NCBI RefSeq assembly: GCF_014192515.1
Contig: NZ_JACHYB010000001.1
Span: 1,116,001 to 1,180,000, forward strand
Direction: 5' to 3'
From: Microbacter margulisiae
Lineage (GTDB): Bacteria; Bacteroidota; Bacteroidia; Bacteroidales; Paludibacteraceae
Length of the DNA stretch: 64,000 nt
Shown: one piece after another, positions 44,589 through 54,796 of the stretch
Position numbering within the stretch: the first letter of the stretch is position 1
How the letters are laid out: every line of letters starts with the position of its first letter
Notes under the pieces: model-generated
Told to the model about the DNA's origin: nothing
The model's database searches: none
The model's input: only the letters and a program-made list of their open reading frames with translations
Made by a program: the position numbers and the translations under genes

Positions 44589-45366
44589 AATACACCACCA
44601 ACGCCGACACTAATGTAAGTCCGCCGATAATCATTTTCAAGTTAAATGAAGTATCCTGCATCCTTTTTTGTTGTAAATTGTAAAGTGATTGAGTGTTCAG
44701 TTGCTCTCCAATATCATTATCGCAAATTCGTTGAATCAAATTATTCGATGCCAAATGAATCAAAGATAAAGTATCTATAGGCTCGTGATGTATATCTTTA
44801 ATCGTTGACGAACTTCCAGCCCCCTGCCAAACAATAGTGCCATTCTTATTATCCCACATCTGAGTAAAAATCTCTACTTCTATGGGTTCAAAATGTTTCA
44901 GTGGTTTACCGTGTTGATTAATGATTTGAGATTCTTTTTTTCGTCGAACCACACTATAAAGGACATATCGACAATGATCAGTCAGGTACAAATCATAAAA
45001 AAACTGTCTGGTTGAAGAAGAAAAAATGGAATAATTTGATAGTAATGTTTGCTCATCTTTATTTTTGTGTGTCAGTAATTTTATTCTTTGCCGAATCTGT
45101 TCAGATGAAATTATATGTAATTTAGGAAATTGATGAGCCAAACTAACATAAACATCGTTTTCCGCACCGTTTATGTCATTCCGATAGAGACTATCACTAA
45201 AAAACGGGAATACAGCAACTGACGATTGGGCAAATGTATCACGAGATAATTTTGAATACTTGTAGTCAGTATAAGATGTATTAATAGGAATAAACGTCGT
45301 GCTACAACCATATAATAAAGCGATAACACCAACCAATATACCTACTTTTTTATAACAAAAAACCAT
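44572..45366 (-). CDS. Lipoprotein of unknown function with a C-terminal membrane span
   Basis: 264 residues. The leader ILVGVIALLYGC gives a lipobox with Cys at about residue 21, followed by STTFIPINTS. The middle part (SVAVFPFFSDSLYRNDINGA ... VYVSLAHQFPKLHIISSEQI ... RYVLYSVVRRKKESQI ... PIEVEIFTQMWDNKNGTIVW) follows the general fold of GNA1162/CsgG-like assembly lipoproteins, but this is only an impression. A hydrophobic segment at the end (IIGGLTLVSALVVYFIVSP) is a membrane span. It overlaps the 3' end of the convergent GH2 gene by 17 bases. Confidence 0.65.
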   Translation of the reverse strand: MVFCYKKVGILVGVIALLYGCSTTFIPINTSYTDYKYSKLSRDTFAQSSVAVFPFFSDSLYRNDINGAENDVYVSLAHQFPKLHIISSEQIRQRIKLLTHKNKDEQTLLSNYSIFSSSTRQFFYDLYLTDHCRYVLYSVVRRKKESQIINQHGKPLKHFEPIEVEIFTQMWDNKNGTIVWQGAGSSSTIKDIHHEPIDTLSLIHLASNNLIQRICDNDIGEQLNTQSLYNLQQKRMQDTSFNLKMIIGGLTLVSALVVYFIVSP

Positions 45367-45442
45367 AATAGCTCATCAATTTATTTGCACAGATCATTCG
45401 ATGTTATTCATTAGAATTACCCTTTCTACTTTTTGGCTAATT

Positions 45443-47677
45443 TTACGGATGATGAAAAATAAGAGCTGCATTTCTATAACCTGATGAAGCATTATAATAC
45501 CAATCGGTATAACTATTTCCTGTCGATTGTACCCAAGGAGAATATTTTAGATATGGTCTATTAATGTTAACCTGTTCAAAAGGATACGAAAAGACTGTTG
45601 GTAAATTTATGGCCCATGGAGACTCTTGATCTCCTTCGTAAAAGATAGTGCTGTTATTTGTTCGATCATCCCCCGTTCCAAACAATTTAGTATTTGCTTT
45701 AGCTGTAGGCATCTGTCCTGCTAAATGAACTTCCCTCCCGCGATCCTGATTAACAACCAAGAAAACGTTATATGGAGGACTTCCCAGCGTTTTTGGATCA
45801 ACAGGAGTTCCAAATGTTATAGTCAAATTAATTGGAATGGAGTCAGCAAAAACCCCAGAATTACTTGTATTAATAAATGGTGGAGTCCCTGTTGTATAAC
45901 CAAACAATTGTGATGCATCTGGAAATACAGGAATAACAGCATAATCCTGTCCGTTTTCATATCCTACAGAACTTAGACTAAAGATTTTATTGCCTGCCAT
46001 ATTTACCTGCCCAGATACGGATTGTACATTCCCTGCCCCTGTACCAAATTGGATAGCAAACCCATTACGATAGGCTGCTCCTACCGCTTTCACATAATAT
46101 GTAATCTTCACGTCTTTTACCTGATAATAAGCATTTAAGACCAAATGATACTTATAATCCAATACCAAATCATTAAAATCATAATCGCCTTTATATGGCC
46201 ATTGATCTTCAAATGCCAAGGTTCCATAACCACTCGTAGGATAATATTCATCATATGCACGCTGAGGATCATTGGGATAAGCATCATTTGCATCAGGAAC
46301 ACCATCGCCATCCGCATCCGTAGATGTTGAAGGTGTTAAAATAGGCAAAGAACTATAATTAATTGCAGTAATAGGATTAGCAGAAACTTGAAATATAACA
46401 TCATTAAAATCTTTATCACTATTTCCAGAAATAATTGGCATATCTTCAAAGGTTAGCAAAAACGTATTTGAAACTGGATCGTTTAATAATAATGATTGTT
46501 GATTTCCTGAATTTAAAGCAGGAATAGAATATAAAAAGCCATTACCATTGGTTAATCCCTGATTTACATAACCAGTTGTTGTAAAACCATTTGAAATCAA
46601 AAACCAGCTTACACTTACTCCTGCAGGAAATGTATCTGTCCACTGTTTTAAAGTATTATTATAATATGCTAGCCGAGCTCTATCTCCCATAACCATAGAT
46701 CCATTCCCCCAACCGCCACCTTGTACAGAGCTAGGATAAGAAGCATTGGGAAAAACAATGATTCTTTTATCTATGTTAGATACTGACGACGGAGTAGATC
46801 CAGTAGGATAATAAAAATATCCTAAAACATCTTGATAAGCAGCTCCCTCAGAAATAAACGACACCCATATCTGACATTTTGCGGTTGTTACAAAATTTGA
46901 TTTTAATGGATCAGTACTAAATAAACTAGGATTTGCTACCATTTCATTAACTCTTTCCGGCAATAGTTTTGAAAGAGTTTTTATTGCACTAGAGCTTATT
47001 GTATCAGAAGAGTCTAAATAGCTAGGGAATCCAACAGCGTCAAAATTTCCTAATACCCACAAATTAGAGCTAGTAAATGGACTGACGGTATAATGCCAAG
47101 GGGCCTCTCCATTAGGCATAGTATTCAAAACAGAAAGATTCTCGTAACTTTGAATACTATATGAGGTAAAGCTTTTTGTAGAACTTTCAGAACGAAGCAC
47201 TCCATAGCCAGAAGGACGCATTACGATAGAAGCACTAGTTCCCTGAATAGGAACTACAATAGGAGTTGCATATGTTAGATTATTTAACACCACATAAATT
47301 GTATCCACATTAGTTCCTAAGGAAAAAGTTTTTGCAAATAAACCATTATTATCTGTTTGCCCTTCGGTAAATGGACTTATATCTGTTCTCCAGTTGGAGG
47401 TTCCGGGAACCATAGGATTTTGATCATACACATCAACTTTCGTTAAGGAAATTGGATTTCCTTGCATATCCTGAAAAGTCATATTTAATGTAAAATCAAT
47501 TTGATTCTGATAAGTAAACCCAGTCCCTTGTAATTGAGGTTTATTGACAGTATTATCAATCAAATTTTCTTTCGCACAGGAAGTACAAATAATTATTCCA
47601 CTGATAAACAGCAAGCACAGAAAAAAGCATTTTCTAATTATGCTTCTTATAATTTGATAATCAGGCACATGAATCAT
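45443..47677 (-). CDS. LruC-domain surface lipoprotein
   Basis: 744 residues. The leader LCLLFISGIIICTSC ends with a lipobox Cys (about 34), so it is an outer-membrane lipoprotein. An N-terminal region with Ig-like fold (VPIQGTSASIVMRPSGYGVL) is followed by a DUF4114 segment (LLTFEDMPIISGNSDKDFND), a thrombospondin-type calcium loop (DADGDGVPDANDAYPNDPQR) and a DUF4842/LruC domain (YGTLAFEDQWPYKGDYDFND to the end). LruC proteins are common in Bacteroidetes and of unknown role. The two FEDxx...DFND motifs and the calcium loop imply metal-stabilised folding. It follows the triple-OmpA gene on the same strand. Confidence 0.88.
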   Translation of the reverse strand: MIHVPDYQIIRSIIRKCFFLCLLFISGIIICTSCAKENLIDNTVNKPQLQGTGFTYQNQIDFTLNMTFQDMQGNPISLTKVDVYDQNPMVPGTSNWRTDISPFTEGQTDNNGLFAKTFSLGTNVDTIYVVLNNLTYATPIVVPIQGTSASIVMRPSGYGVLRSESSTKSFTSYSIQSYENLSVLNTMPNGEAPWHYTVSPFTSSNLWVLGNFDAVGFPSYLDSSDTISSSAIKTLSKLLPERVNEMVANPSLFSTDPLKSNFVTTAKCQIWVSFISEGAAYQDVLGYFYYPTGSTPSSVSNIDKRIIVFPNASYPSSVQGGGWGNGSMVMGDRARLAYYNNTLKQWTDTFPAGVSVSWFLISNGFTTTGYVNQGLTNGNGFLYSIPALNSGNQQSLLLNDPVSNTFLLTFEDMPIISGNSDKDFNDVIFQVSANPITAINYSSLPILTPSTSTDADGDGVPDANDAYPNDPQRAYDEYYPTSGYGTLAFEDQWPYKGDYDFNDLVLDYKYHLVLNAYYQVKDVKITYYVKAVGAAYRNGFAIQFGTGAGNVQSVSGQVNMAGNKIFSLSSVGYENGQDYAVIPVFPDASQLFGYTTGTPPFINTSNSGVFADSIPINLTITFGTPVDPKTLGSPPYNVFLVVNQDRGREVHLAGQMPTAKANTKLFGTGDDRTNNSTIFYEGDQESPWAINLPTVFSYPFEQVNINRPYLKYSPWVQSTGNSYTDWYYNASSGYRNAALIFHHP

Positions 47678-47920
47678 AGTAATTTTTTTTTACAATTAAT
47701 TTAAATACATCTTTCAACACACCACCTCATAATACAAATATACAGAATAATTACTTCAAAACTATTGTATTACACTCTAGGTAAGCATATTAATAATATT
47801 ATTTTCTGAATCCCAAATCCATAATAACCTTGATTGATTATGGATTATTCAGTATCGTATTACAAACACATTTATATTATTTTAAATCGAATACATTTTC
47901 AATTATCAAAGCAATATTGA

Positions 47921-50014
47921 TTATTCTTCCACATCTAACGCAATGACGACTCTATTTTGATTATTAATTTTAAATGGTTGCACGGTATCACCCAGAGATT
48001 TACATATGATTCGATTTGGAGCTATTCCATATTTATTGATTAAAAGATATGCTACTTCATTAGCTCTTTTTACGCTTAACTTAAGATTATATGCTGGATA
48101 AGCTGTTTGGACATCTGCATAACCCGTAACTGAAATATACACATTAGGATATCGTATCATAAAACGCACAATATCATCCAATTTATATCTTTCATTTAGA
48201 GGCACATGCCATTTATCAAGATGAAAATGAATAGCAACATATAATCGTGTCAGTCGAGGATGCTTAATTTGTTTCAATAAGTCATTCCACTCTTTCATTA
48301 TCTTCTGACAAGTATCTACAGGAATAGAATCTGTATGTTGAGGATTAGGTAAATTTGGAGCCATCTTATTAGCAATAATCCTTCTATCCATAGCTATTGC
48401 AGCCCTATTCAACGCATTAATTTTAAAAGGTTGTACACTGTCGCCAAAAGCATACCATGCAAATCTACTTCTAGGAATATGATATTTAACCACCAATGTA
48501 CGAACAACTTCATCAGCTCTCCTCTGTCCTAACCGTTTATTGTAAGCAGGATAAGCCGTTTTAACATCTGCATAGCCTCCTACAAATATTGTATCGTGCG
48601 GATGTTCATTCATAAACTTAGCAATCTGATCCAATTTATATTCTTCTGATGGTCGAATATTCCATTTATCTATTCTGAAAAATATCGCCACATTGAATTT
48701 ATTATTTCGCTGCCTCAATGTTAATACGTTAGGATTTGTCAAACTCTTCTTATTTATAAGAAGTTGCCTAGGATTACTTCTTATATTGTAAGCAATGACG
48801 GCACGATTAAGCGCATTAACACTAAACGGCTGAACTCTGTCTCCATAGGATTTCCATATAAATCGATTTGGATTTACCCCATATTCAGTAACTAATATCT
48901 TTATTACCTCTTGAGCACGCTTGACACCTAGCATCATATTATATGCAGGATAAGCCGTCTGAACATCTGCATATCCACTAATGTAAACTGTATCATCAGG
49001 ATGATTAAACATAAATGAAGCTACTTCACCTAATTTATATTGTTCTGATGGACGAATATTCCATTTATCAATTGTGAAATGTATAGGGATATAAAGATTT
49101 TGATCAGGTCGTTGCGCCAAAATCTGTTTAACGATCGACATCATTTTGCTAATTTGTCGACAAGTATCGCAAGGCTTACTTTTAGAGGTTGCTAGTATTT
49201 CTGCTTTTTCTACCGAGTCCTTTTGTAAAGCATAAACCCTTTGCTGAAGTGTGTTTACTTTTTCTATTAAATAATTTTGATCAATACTAGAAGTTGAACA
49301 AGAGCAACATGGTTCAAATCCTCGTTTTTTCCCTGGAAATATGTATTGAATGCCAAACATTGGAGTAAGGTATCCTTCATAAGAGCGAAAGAAATGCTCT
49401 CCACTAAATTTTTGAGGAACAATTGTTCCCTGCAAATCACCATACAGTCCGAAAGCTTTATTTAACTTAAGGAGTAGCATACCTCCCGATTTAAAAATCA
49501 TATGCGTATCAGGAGGCACTTTAAAATCATTAAAAGTTCTGGCAATGCCAGGTCCCAAATAAAATAGCACAAAAAATTTTCGTCTATTGTTTACTCCCAA
49601 CAATAGATTATTAATATTAAACATCATATCCATGCTTAATTCCACGTGATCAAAGTTGGTAAAGTAAGGCTTCCCGTTGTGAATTAAATCATAGGAATCC
49701 CCCGCATTCCAACTCCGAGAAGACATAGCATCGATTTCTCCTTTAATTGCTACAGAAGGACTAATCCACCTGCCTCCCCATACGCCCCCAGCAGGCCATG
49801 TAATCATCTTCCAATATCCACCCTGATTTTTAGGAATATACCTATTTTCACCGCCAAAATAAGCACTAATTCCTATACCTCCACCAATAAACCAATTATT
49901 ACCCTTCCGACTAATAAAATCAGTAGCAATCTTTGTTGTATCTTGAGCAGCAAGCGAAAAAGCACAACAAATGAATAAAACTAGGAGAGTAAAAAGTTTG
50001 GAGAGTAAATTCAT
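47921..50014 (-). CDS. Outer-membrane protein with three tandem OmpA-type domains
   Basis: 697 residues with a signal peptide (LFTLLVLFICCAFSLAAQ). Residues about 30-230 form an 8-strand-like barrel (DUF3575-like, NWFIGGGIGISAYFGGENRY). A Cys-rich spot (PCCSCSTSS) and a short coiled coil follow. Then come three OmpA-C-like domains at about 305-410, 440-545 and 590-697. Each has the pattern IDKWNIRPSE...YKL, GYADVQTAYPAYN, a KRAxEV helix and a GDxVQPFxxNAxNR end. One OmpA domain binds peptidoglycan; three in a row is unusual. The gene is upstream of the LruC gene. Confidence 0.87.
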   Translation of the reverse strand: MNLLSKLFTLLVLFICCAFSLAAQDTTKIATDFISRKGNNWFIGGGIGISAYFGGENRYIPKNQGGYWKMITWPAGGVWGGRWISPSVAIKGEIDAMSSRSWNAGDSYDLIHNGKPYFTNFDHVELSMDMMFNINNLLLGVNNRRKFFVLFYLGPGIARTFNDFKVPPDTHMIFKSGGMLLLKLNKAFGLYGDLQGTIVPQKFSGEHFFRSYEGYLTPMFGIQYIFPGKKRGFEPCCSCSTSSIDQNYLIEKVNTLQQRVYALQKDSVEKAEILATSKSKPCDTCRQISKMMSIVKQILAQRPDQNLYIPIHFTIDKWNIRPSEQYKLGEVASFMFNHPDDTVYISGYADVQTAYPAYNMMLGVKRAQEVIKILVTEYGVNPNRFIWKSYGDRVQPFSVNALNRAVIAYNIRSNPRQLLINKKSLTNPNVLTLRQRNNKFNVAIFFRIDKWNIRPSEEYKLDQIAKFMNEHPHDTIFVGGYADVKTAYPAYNKRLGQRRADEVVRTLVVKYHIPRSRFAWYAFGDSVQPFKINALNRAAIAMDRRIIANKMAPNLPNPQHTDSIPVDTCQKIMKEWNDLLKQIKHPRLTRLYVAIHFHLDKWHVPLNERYKLDDIVRFMIRYPNVYISVTGYADVQTAYPAYNLKLSVKRANEVAYLLINKYGIAPNRIICKSLGDTVQPFKINNQNRVVIALDVEE

Positions 50015-50292
50015 AATCTTTTTTATTACGTTGATTTATTAAAAGCGTAATATGTAGTATTGCAAAGATACTAATATTATTCTCCATATTTATCAATTAG
50101 AGATTATTTATTTTCAGACCTATTAGGTCGATCAAACGAGGCATCTGTACCATATAGTATATTAATAAGCAGAACATTATCCTAAAATAAATAGGCAAAA
50201 TGATGCATGACTAATGTAATTCAAATTCTTATAATCAGAAATTGATATTTTTCAGTACAAAAAAATTCGTAGAATTATTCTAAATTAAAGTA

Positions 50293-51030
50293 TCACAAAA
50301 CAAAGCGTACTTCTTTGAATGCGCATTTCAACAGTTTGCCATCTTGCCGCTGTAATACCAGTTGCCCGTTTGGTTGCACATTCACGATACGCGCAGAAAA
50401 GATTTCGTCATGTTGTTCAAACCGATGGAACCCATCTTTCCAAAACAAATGAGACTGATACTCTTCATCGAGATTTGGAATTTCATCCCGTAAAACACGC
50501 ATATAATAGGTGTACAATCGTTCAATCAATCGATGCAATAAAGGTTCTCGGTCATATTGTTTTCCAGTTATCATACTTAATGACACTGGATTAGGAGCAT
50601 CGCTCTGAAAATGGATTTGATTAACATTAAGTCCGATACCAACAACGGAATGGACGATGCGATTCCCCATCAGTTCATTTTCAATCAAAATGCCAGCCAA
50701 TTTTTTCTCTTTCCAGTAAATATCATTTGGCCATTTAATGGAAACATCAGAAATTTCTTCCTCCAATAAATTCACCAAAGCCAGTGAGATAAGCTGCGAC
50801 AGCATAAACTGCCGGGAAGGTTCAATATGGTTTGGCGAAAAATAGATGCTGGCGAGTATGTTTTCCCCATCTTCGGATTCCCAAAAGTTGCCGGCCTGGC
50901 CTCTTCCTTTTGCCTGAAAATCAGCATAAACAACCATACCTTCTGATAAAGTATCCCGTTGGGTAAGAATTAACTCCTTAAGATAACTGTTTGTCGAGAG
51001 AGTCTCCCGAAGCCTGATAATCGTTGCCAT
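50293..51030 (-). CDS. birA: Biotin-[acetyl-CoA carboxylase] ligase
   Basis: 245 residues of the BirA catalytic and C-terminal domains without the N-terminal DNA-binding part, so it is a plain ligase. Motifs: LRETLSTNSYLKEL (substrate helix), FQAKGRGQAGNFWESEDGEN with the GRGQ biotinyl-AMP loop, IKWPNDIYWKEKKLAGILIE with the catalytic lysine, and VVGIGLNVNQ. It attaches biotin to the carboxylase carrier protein. Terminal domain residues (NGQLVLQRQDGKLLKCAFKE) are intact. It stands alone on the minus strand. Confidence 0.95.
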   Translation of the reverse strand: MATIIRLRETLSTNSYLKELILTQRDTLSEGMVVYADFQAKGRGQAGNFWESEDGENILASIYFSPNHIEPSRQFMLSQLISLALVNLLEEEISDVSIKWPNDIYWKEKKLAGILIENELMGNRIVHSVVGIGLNVNQIHFQSDAPNPVSLSMITGKQYDREPLLHRLIERLYTYYMRVLRDEIPNLDEEYQSHLFWKDGFHRFEQHDEIFSARIVNVQPNGQLVLQRQDGKLLKCAFKEVRFVL

Positions 51031-51293
51031 TTACAAAACAAATAAGTATATATGCTATTTCAATAACGATAGGGGAAACCTGCATAATTGTAATCCAGAT
51101 GCTTCCCTGTTATACTCATTATAGACAAAATGCACACTAAAAGATTGTTCTCACAAAATTAGATATAAGTCAAATAAAATATCCTTTTTGAAGCAGAGAA
51201 TCAATCATTTATAAGCAACATTAATTGTTATTTAAATATTTATGCACAAAGCATTCTGTGCAGAAAAAGCAAAATTAAAATGACAAAACACCG

Positions 51294-51887
51294 CTACTTC
51301 GTGTTTTTCTTGCCATTATTCTTATTGTTTTTGTTGAGAATTTCTTTAGATTCGGTAAGTTTAAGGAAGTTCAAATCATCTTGCAATTGACCGTGCGACA
51401 ATTCGCGTAAATCGTCGAAGATCTTTTTATCATCTACAATTTCTTTGTTCCAAGTCAGATAACACTTCTTCATGTGGTTGGCAATAAGTTGCAGGAGTTG
51501 CTGCTTCTGTTCACCTTCGGGAAAAGCTACCGCCTGTTCAATCATTTTGCCCAGAATGCGCCCATAATGAGGATATTTTAACTGTTTTTTTGAATAAGGA
51601 ATACGTTCAGGGTGAGTACGCAGGTTTTCCTTTTTCAAGACTTCATAAGGATATTCAATATCCAGTTTAAAATCAGACATGACAGCCAAATGATCCCATA
51701 ACTTGTGTTTGAAGTTATTGATATCACGCAAATAAGGGAACATGCTTCCCATGATATTAATAATAGTCTGGGCGCAACGCGCCCGCTGCGCCGGATCTTC
51801 TATCTGTACAGCATGATTTACCATTTGCTGAATGTTTCGGCCATACTCGGGGAGAATCAATGTTTGTTGTTTTAAGTAATCCATCAT
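51294..51887 (-). CDS. DUF4290-family protein
   Basis: 197 residues, all helical, with the DUF4290 pattern LILPEYGRNIQQMVNHAVQI at the start and RCAQTIINIMGSMFPYLRDI, HKLWDHLAVMSDFKLDIEYP in the middle. A basic Lys/Asn-rich tail ends the protein (NKNNKNNGKKNTK). The family is confined to Bacteroidetes, conserved, and without known function; it often lies near cell-envelope or nucleotide genes. The promoter probably lies around 51997-52004 in the divergent intergenic region. Confidence 0.85.
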   Translation of the reverse strand: MMDYLKQQTLILPEYGRNIQQMVNHAVQIEDPAQRARCAQTIINIMGSMFPYLRDINNFKHKLWDHLAVMSDFKLDIEYPYEVLKKENLRTHPERIPYSKKQLKYPHYGRILGKMIEQAVAFPEGEQKQQLLQLIANHMKKCYLTWNKEIVDDKKIFDDLRELSHGQLQDDLNFLKLTESKEILNKNNKNNGKKNTK

Positions 51888-52205
51888 TCAAAATAAATTT
51901 CAACGCTCATAATGCATCATTTACTAACTTAATCCGGTGTAAAATCAATCATCTCTCTAAAAATGAGCCAATTGAACGTAGAATCGATTATTTTGCAAAG
52001 ATAGCTATTTTCGTTGATTAACCACATGGCTACCGGCAGTTTGAAATTTATTTTTTTGATTTTCACATGACCGCGAATATAGTTCTTCCTAAAATGCTTA
52101 ACTTTGACAACAAAGGATTCGCAAGCAAAAGAAAAATTTTATTTTTGCATCATTACATCTAAATTACTCTTTTCTAATTCATAATACTTTTATATACAAA
52201 GCATC
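51888..52205. promoter_or_regulatory. Divergent promoter region between DUF4290 and udk
   Basis: On the minus strand TATCTTTG (52004-51997) and on the plus strand TATTTTTG (52140-52147) fit the phylum's -7 element and point in opposite directions. Clear -33 elements are not seen for either. No gene is present. Confidence 0.55.
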
Positions 52206-52814
52206 ATGTTGACAATTGGGATAGCTGGGGGCACAGGTTCAGGGAAAAGTACCGTCGTAAGAAAAATCATTGAGCGGCTGCCACCCGAAGAAGTTGTTTT
52301 ACTGCCTCAAGATTCTTACTATAAAGACAGTGCACATATCCCGATGGAAGAACGGTTAAAAATCAACTTTGATCATCCCGATTCAATAGAATTTGAGCTA
52401 TTGCTCAATCATCTTACCATGCTAAAAAACAGTCAATCTATTGAACAACCCATCTATTCCTATGTCACCTGCACACGTTCGGAAGAAACGATCACTATTT
52501 CTCCCCGCGAAGTAATTATTATAGAAGGTATTTTAGTGCTTACGCATCCGGAGTTGCGGAACCAAATGGATTTAAAGGTTTTCGTAGATACAGACGCCGA
52601 TGACCGGTTAATCAGAGTGATCAAACGCGACATGGTGGAACGTGGAAGAACGGTATCAACTATTATCGATCGTTATCAACACACAGTGAAACCAATGCAC
52701 GAACAATTTATCGAACCCACGAAACGGTTTGCCGACCTTATTGTTCCGCAGGGAGGCAACAATACTATAGCCATTGATATATTGACAATGTTCATTCAAA
52801 ACAACCTAAAATAG
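52206..52814 (+). CDS. udk: Uridine kinase
   Basis: 202 residues of a P-loop kinase. Walker A: GIAGGTGSGKSTVVRKI at the N-terminus; VVLLPQDSYYKDSAHIPMEE next; INFDHPDSIEFELL, the family's substrate motif; VIIIEGILVLTHPELRNQMD; and the lid KRDMVERGRTVSTIIDRYQH. It phosphorylates uridine and cytidine in the salvage pathway. It is the first of a run of plus-strand core genes and is 17 bases before the methyltransferase gene. Confidence 0.96.
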   Translation: MLTIGIAGGTGSGKSTVVRKIIERLPPEEVVLLPQDSYYKDSAHIPMEERLKINFDHPDSIEFELLLNHLTMLKNSQSIEQPIYSYVTCTRSEETITISPREVIIIEGILVLTHPELRNQMDLKVFVDTDADDRLIRVIKRDMVERGRTVSTIIDRYQHTVKPMHEQFIEPTKRFADLIVPQGGNNTIAIDILTMFIQNNLK

Positions 52815-52831
52815 TCATACAAACTTTTTTT

Positions 52832-54196
52832 ATGTTTTTGCCTCTTACTTTTATCGAACAAACCAAATCATTGCTGCATGAAGAATGGGATGCATTTGCA
52901 GATGCTTTGCAGAAACCGGCTCCCGTTTCAATACGCCTCAACGATAAATGGAACGCTTCGCTCCCTTACGACCATATTGCTTGGTGTGATTCAGGATATT
53001 ATTTACCAAAGCGCATTATATTTACTCTTGATCCTTTATTTCATGCCGGTGCATACTACGTGCAGGAAGCAAGTTCACAATTTCTTGATTACATCATAAA
53101 GCATCACATTCGGCACCCTGTTATCGCATTGGACCTATGCGCCGCACCAGGAGGAAAATCAACACTATTGTTGAATGCTCTGCATCCAAGCAGCTTTCTC
53201 GTTTCAAATGAAATTATTCACAGCCGTGCCAATATTCTGTCTGAAAACATCCAGAAATGGGGAAATTCCAATGTTGCCGTCACCAATAGACAACCCAAGG
53301 ATTTTCAAAGATTACCTTCTTTATTTGATTTACTTGTGATTGATGTACCCTGTTCAGGAGAAGGAATGTTTCGGAAAGATCCTGATGCCATACAGGAATG
53401 GTCGCCTTCCAATGTTGCTCAATGCGCTATTCGTCAGCGAGATATCGTCTCTGATGCTTGGGATGCCCTCAAAGAAGGTGGCTGGCTCATTTATAGTACT
53501 TGCACATATAACCAGGAGGAAAACGAAAAAAATATTCGGTGGATTATAGAAGAACTTGGAGCCGAAAGAATTAACATAACCATTGATGACACCTGGGGTA
53601 TCACCGTATCGGACGAAGGATACCGTTTTTTCCCGCATAAGGCCCGCGGAGAAGGACTCTTCATCACACTGTTGCGAAAAACAGCTACCGCTCCAAAAGC
53701 TTCCAAAAACAAAATGGCACACCACGGACTACTTTTTGCACAGCATGATTATGCAAAGCAGTTCCTTCCTGATCAACAATGGGGAATAGGCAAAACCGGA
53801 AATTTCTTATTTGCTTTTCACAAGCAATATCAAGAAATAATCACCCAAATCATACAGGCATATTCACCTCTTTTTATAGGAACGCTGATGGGAGAGATCA
53901 AAGGCAAGGATTTTATTCCCCATACAGCGCTGGCATTATCAAAACTAATGCTTTACACCCAAAAAGTCCAAACCATTGACTTGGATGTATCCGAAGCCGT
54001 TAGGTTTCTTCAGAAGGAAAATATTTCCCAATTCAACGAAAAAAAAGAATACCAGCTAATTACCTTTCGACATATACCTCTGGGTTGGATTAAGAATCTT
54101 GGTTCCCGTTCAAACAATCTCTACCCGAGCGCTTGGCACATCCGAATGAAAACCAATGGAGCAACCATTTACGAAAGTCCTCTTCTCATTTCTTAA
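52832..54196 (+). CDS. RsmF-like (NOL1/NOP2/sun) rRNA methyltransferase
   Basis: 454 residues. The N-terminal half contains an alpha-helical segment and the methyltransferase: YYVQEASSQFLDYII, ALDLCAAPGGKSTLLLNALH (SAM loop), LLVIDVPCSGEGMFRKDPDA with the catalytic cysteine in PCSGEGMF, and LIYSTCTYNQEENEKNIRW with the second cysteine. The C-terminal part is a PUA-like RsmF domain (LLFAQHDYAKQFLPDQQWGI ...). It makes m5C in rRNA, probably 16S. Located between udk and the DUF5606 gene. Confidence 0.92.
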   Translation: MFLPLTFIEQTKSLLHEEWDAFADALQKPAPVSIRLNDKWNASLPYDHIAWCDSGYYLPKRIIFTLDPLFHAGAYYVQEASSQFLDYIIKHHIRHPVIALDLCAAPGGKSTLLLNALHPSSFLVSNEIIHSRANILSENIQKWGNSNVAVTNRQPKDFQRLPSLFDLLVIDVPCSGEGMFRKDPDAIQEWSPSNVAQCAIRQRDIVSDAWDALKEGGWLIYSTCTYNQEENEKNIRWIIEELGAERINITIDDTWGITVSDEGYRFFPHKARGEGLFITLLRKTATAPKASKNKMAHHGLLFAQHDYAKQFLPDQQWGIGKTGNFLFAFHKQYQEIITQIIQAYSPLFIGTLMGEIKGKDFIPHTALALSKLMLYTQKVQTIDLDVSEAVRFLQKENISQFNEKKEYQLITFRHIPLGWIKNLGSRSNNLYPSAWHIRMKTNGATIYESPLLIS

Positions 54197-54319
54197 AGCA
54201 TCTGAATAATGTTGTGATATTTCAATAGCATTTGCTGCTGTAGGCAAAAGCAACTATTTTTGTACACCATTTTAATACATAACTTTTTCGTTAAACCAAC
54301 AAAGAAACAAACTACCATT

Positions 54320-54745
54320 ATGCTTAAAGACATCTTATCGGTATCAGGAAGACCCGGATTATATAAACTTGTTGCCCACGGCAAAAACAACATGATAATC
54401 GAATCATTAATTGATCAACAACGAATAGCTGCGTTAGCCAATGACCGCGTTGTTTCTTTAGGCGACATTTCCATTTACACTGAAACAGACGAAATTCCTC
54501 TTAGTGAAGTATTGACAAAAATAAAAGCAAAAGAAGAAGGCAAAGAGGCATCTGTAGATCCAAAAGCAGATCCGAAACTTCTCCGGGCTTACTTTGAATC
54601 TATTTTGCCTGATTTTGATAAAGAAAAGGTTCATAACTCGGATATCAAGAAAATGATTGTTTGGTATAATCTTCTTGTAAAAAACGGGTTAACTGATTTT
54701 GATCAAACTCCCGACAATAAAGAAAACGCTGAAGAAGCGGAATAG
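54320..54745 (+). CDS. DUF5606-family protein
   Basis: The ATG at 54320 gives 141 residues. The N-terminal DUF5606 domain (LKDILSVSGRPGLYKLVAHG, SLIDQQRIAALANDRVVSLG) folds as a small beta barrel, and the C-terminal half is acidic and helical (RAYFESILPDFDKEKVHNSD). This family is restricted to Bacteroidetes and lies often next to trmD or RNA-related genes, as here. It has no known function. The longer frame from 54260 has no support. Confidence 0.85.
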   Translation: MLKDILSVSGRPGLYKLVAHGKNNMIIESLIDQQRIAALANDRVVSLGDISIYTETDEIPLSEVLTKIKAKEEGKEASVDPKADPKLLRAYFESILPDFDKEKVHNSDIKKMIVWYNLLVKNGLTDFDQTPDNKENAEEAE

Positions 54746-54796
54746 TCAACTGCTTCCTTGCATTAGTTTTACAAATAAGATAATCATCGGCTGATC

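Noticed and set aside
47806-47852. Terminator between the triple-OmpA and LruC genes
   Set aside because: An imperfect hairpin (CTGAAT...ATTCAG with AATCCATAAT/ATTATGGATT) is present, but no T-tract follows on the minus strand.
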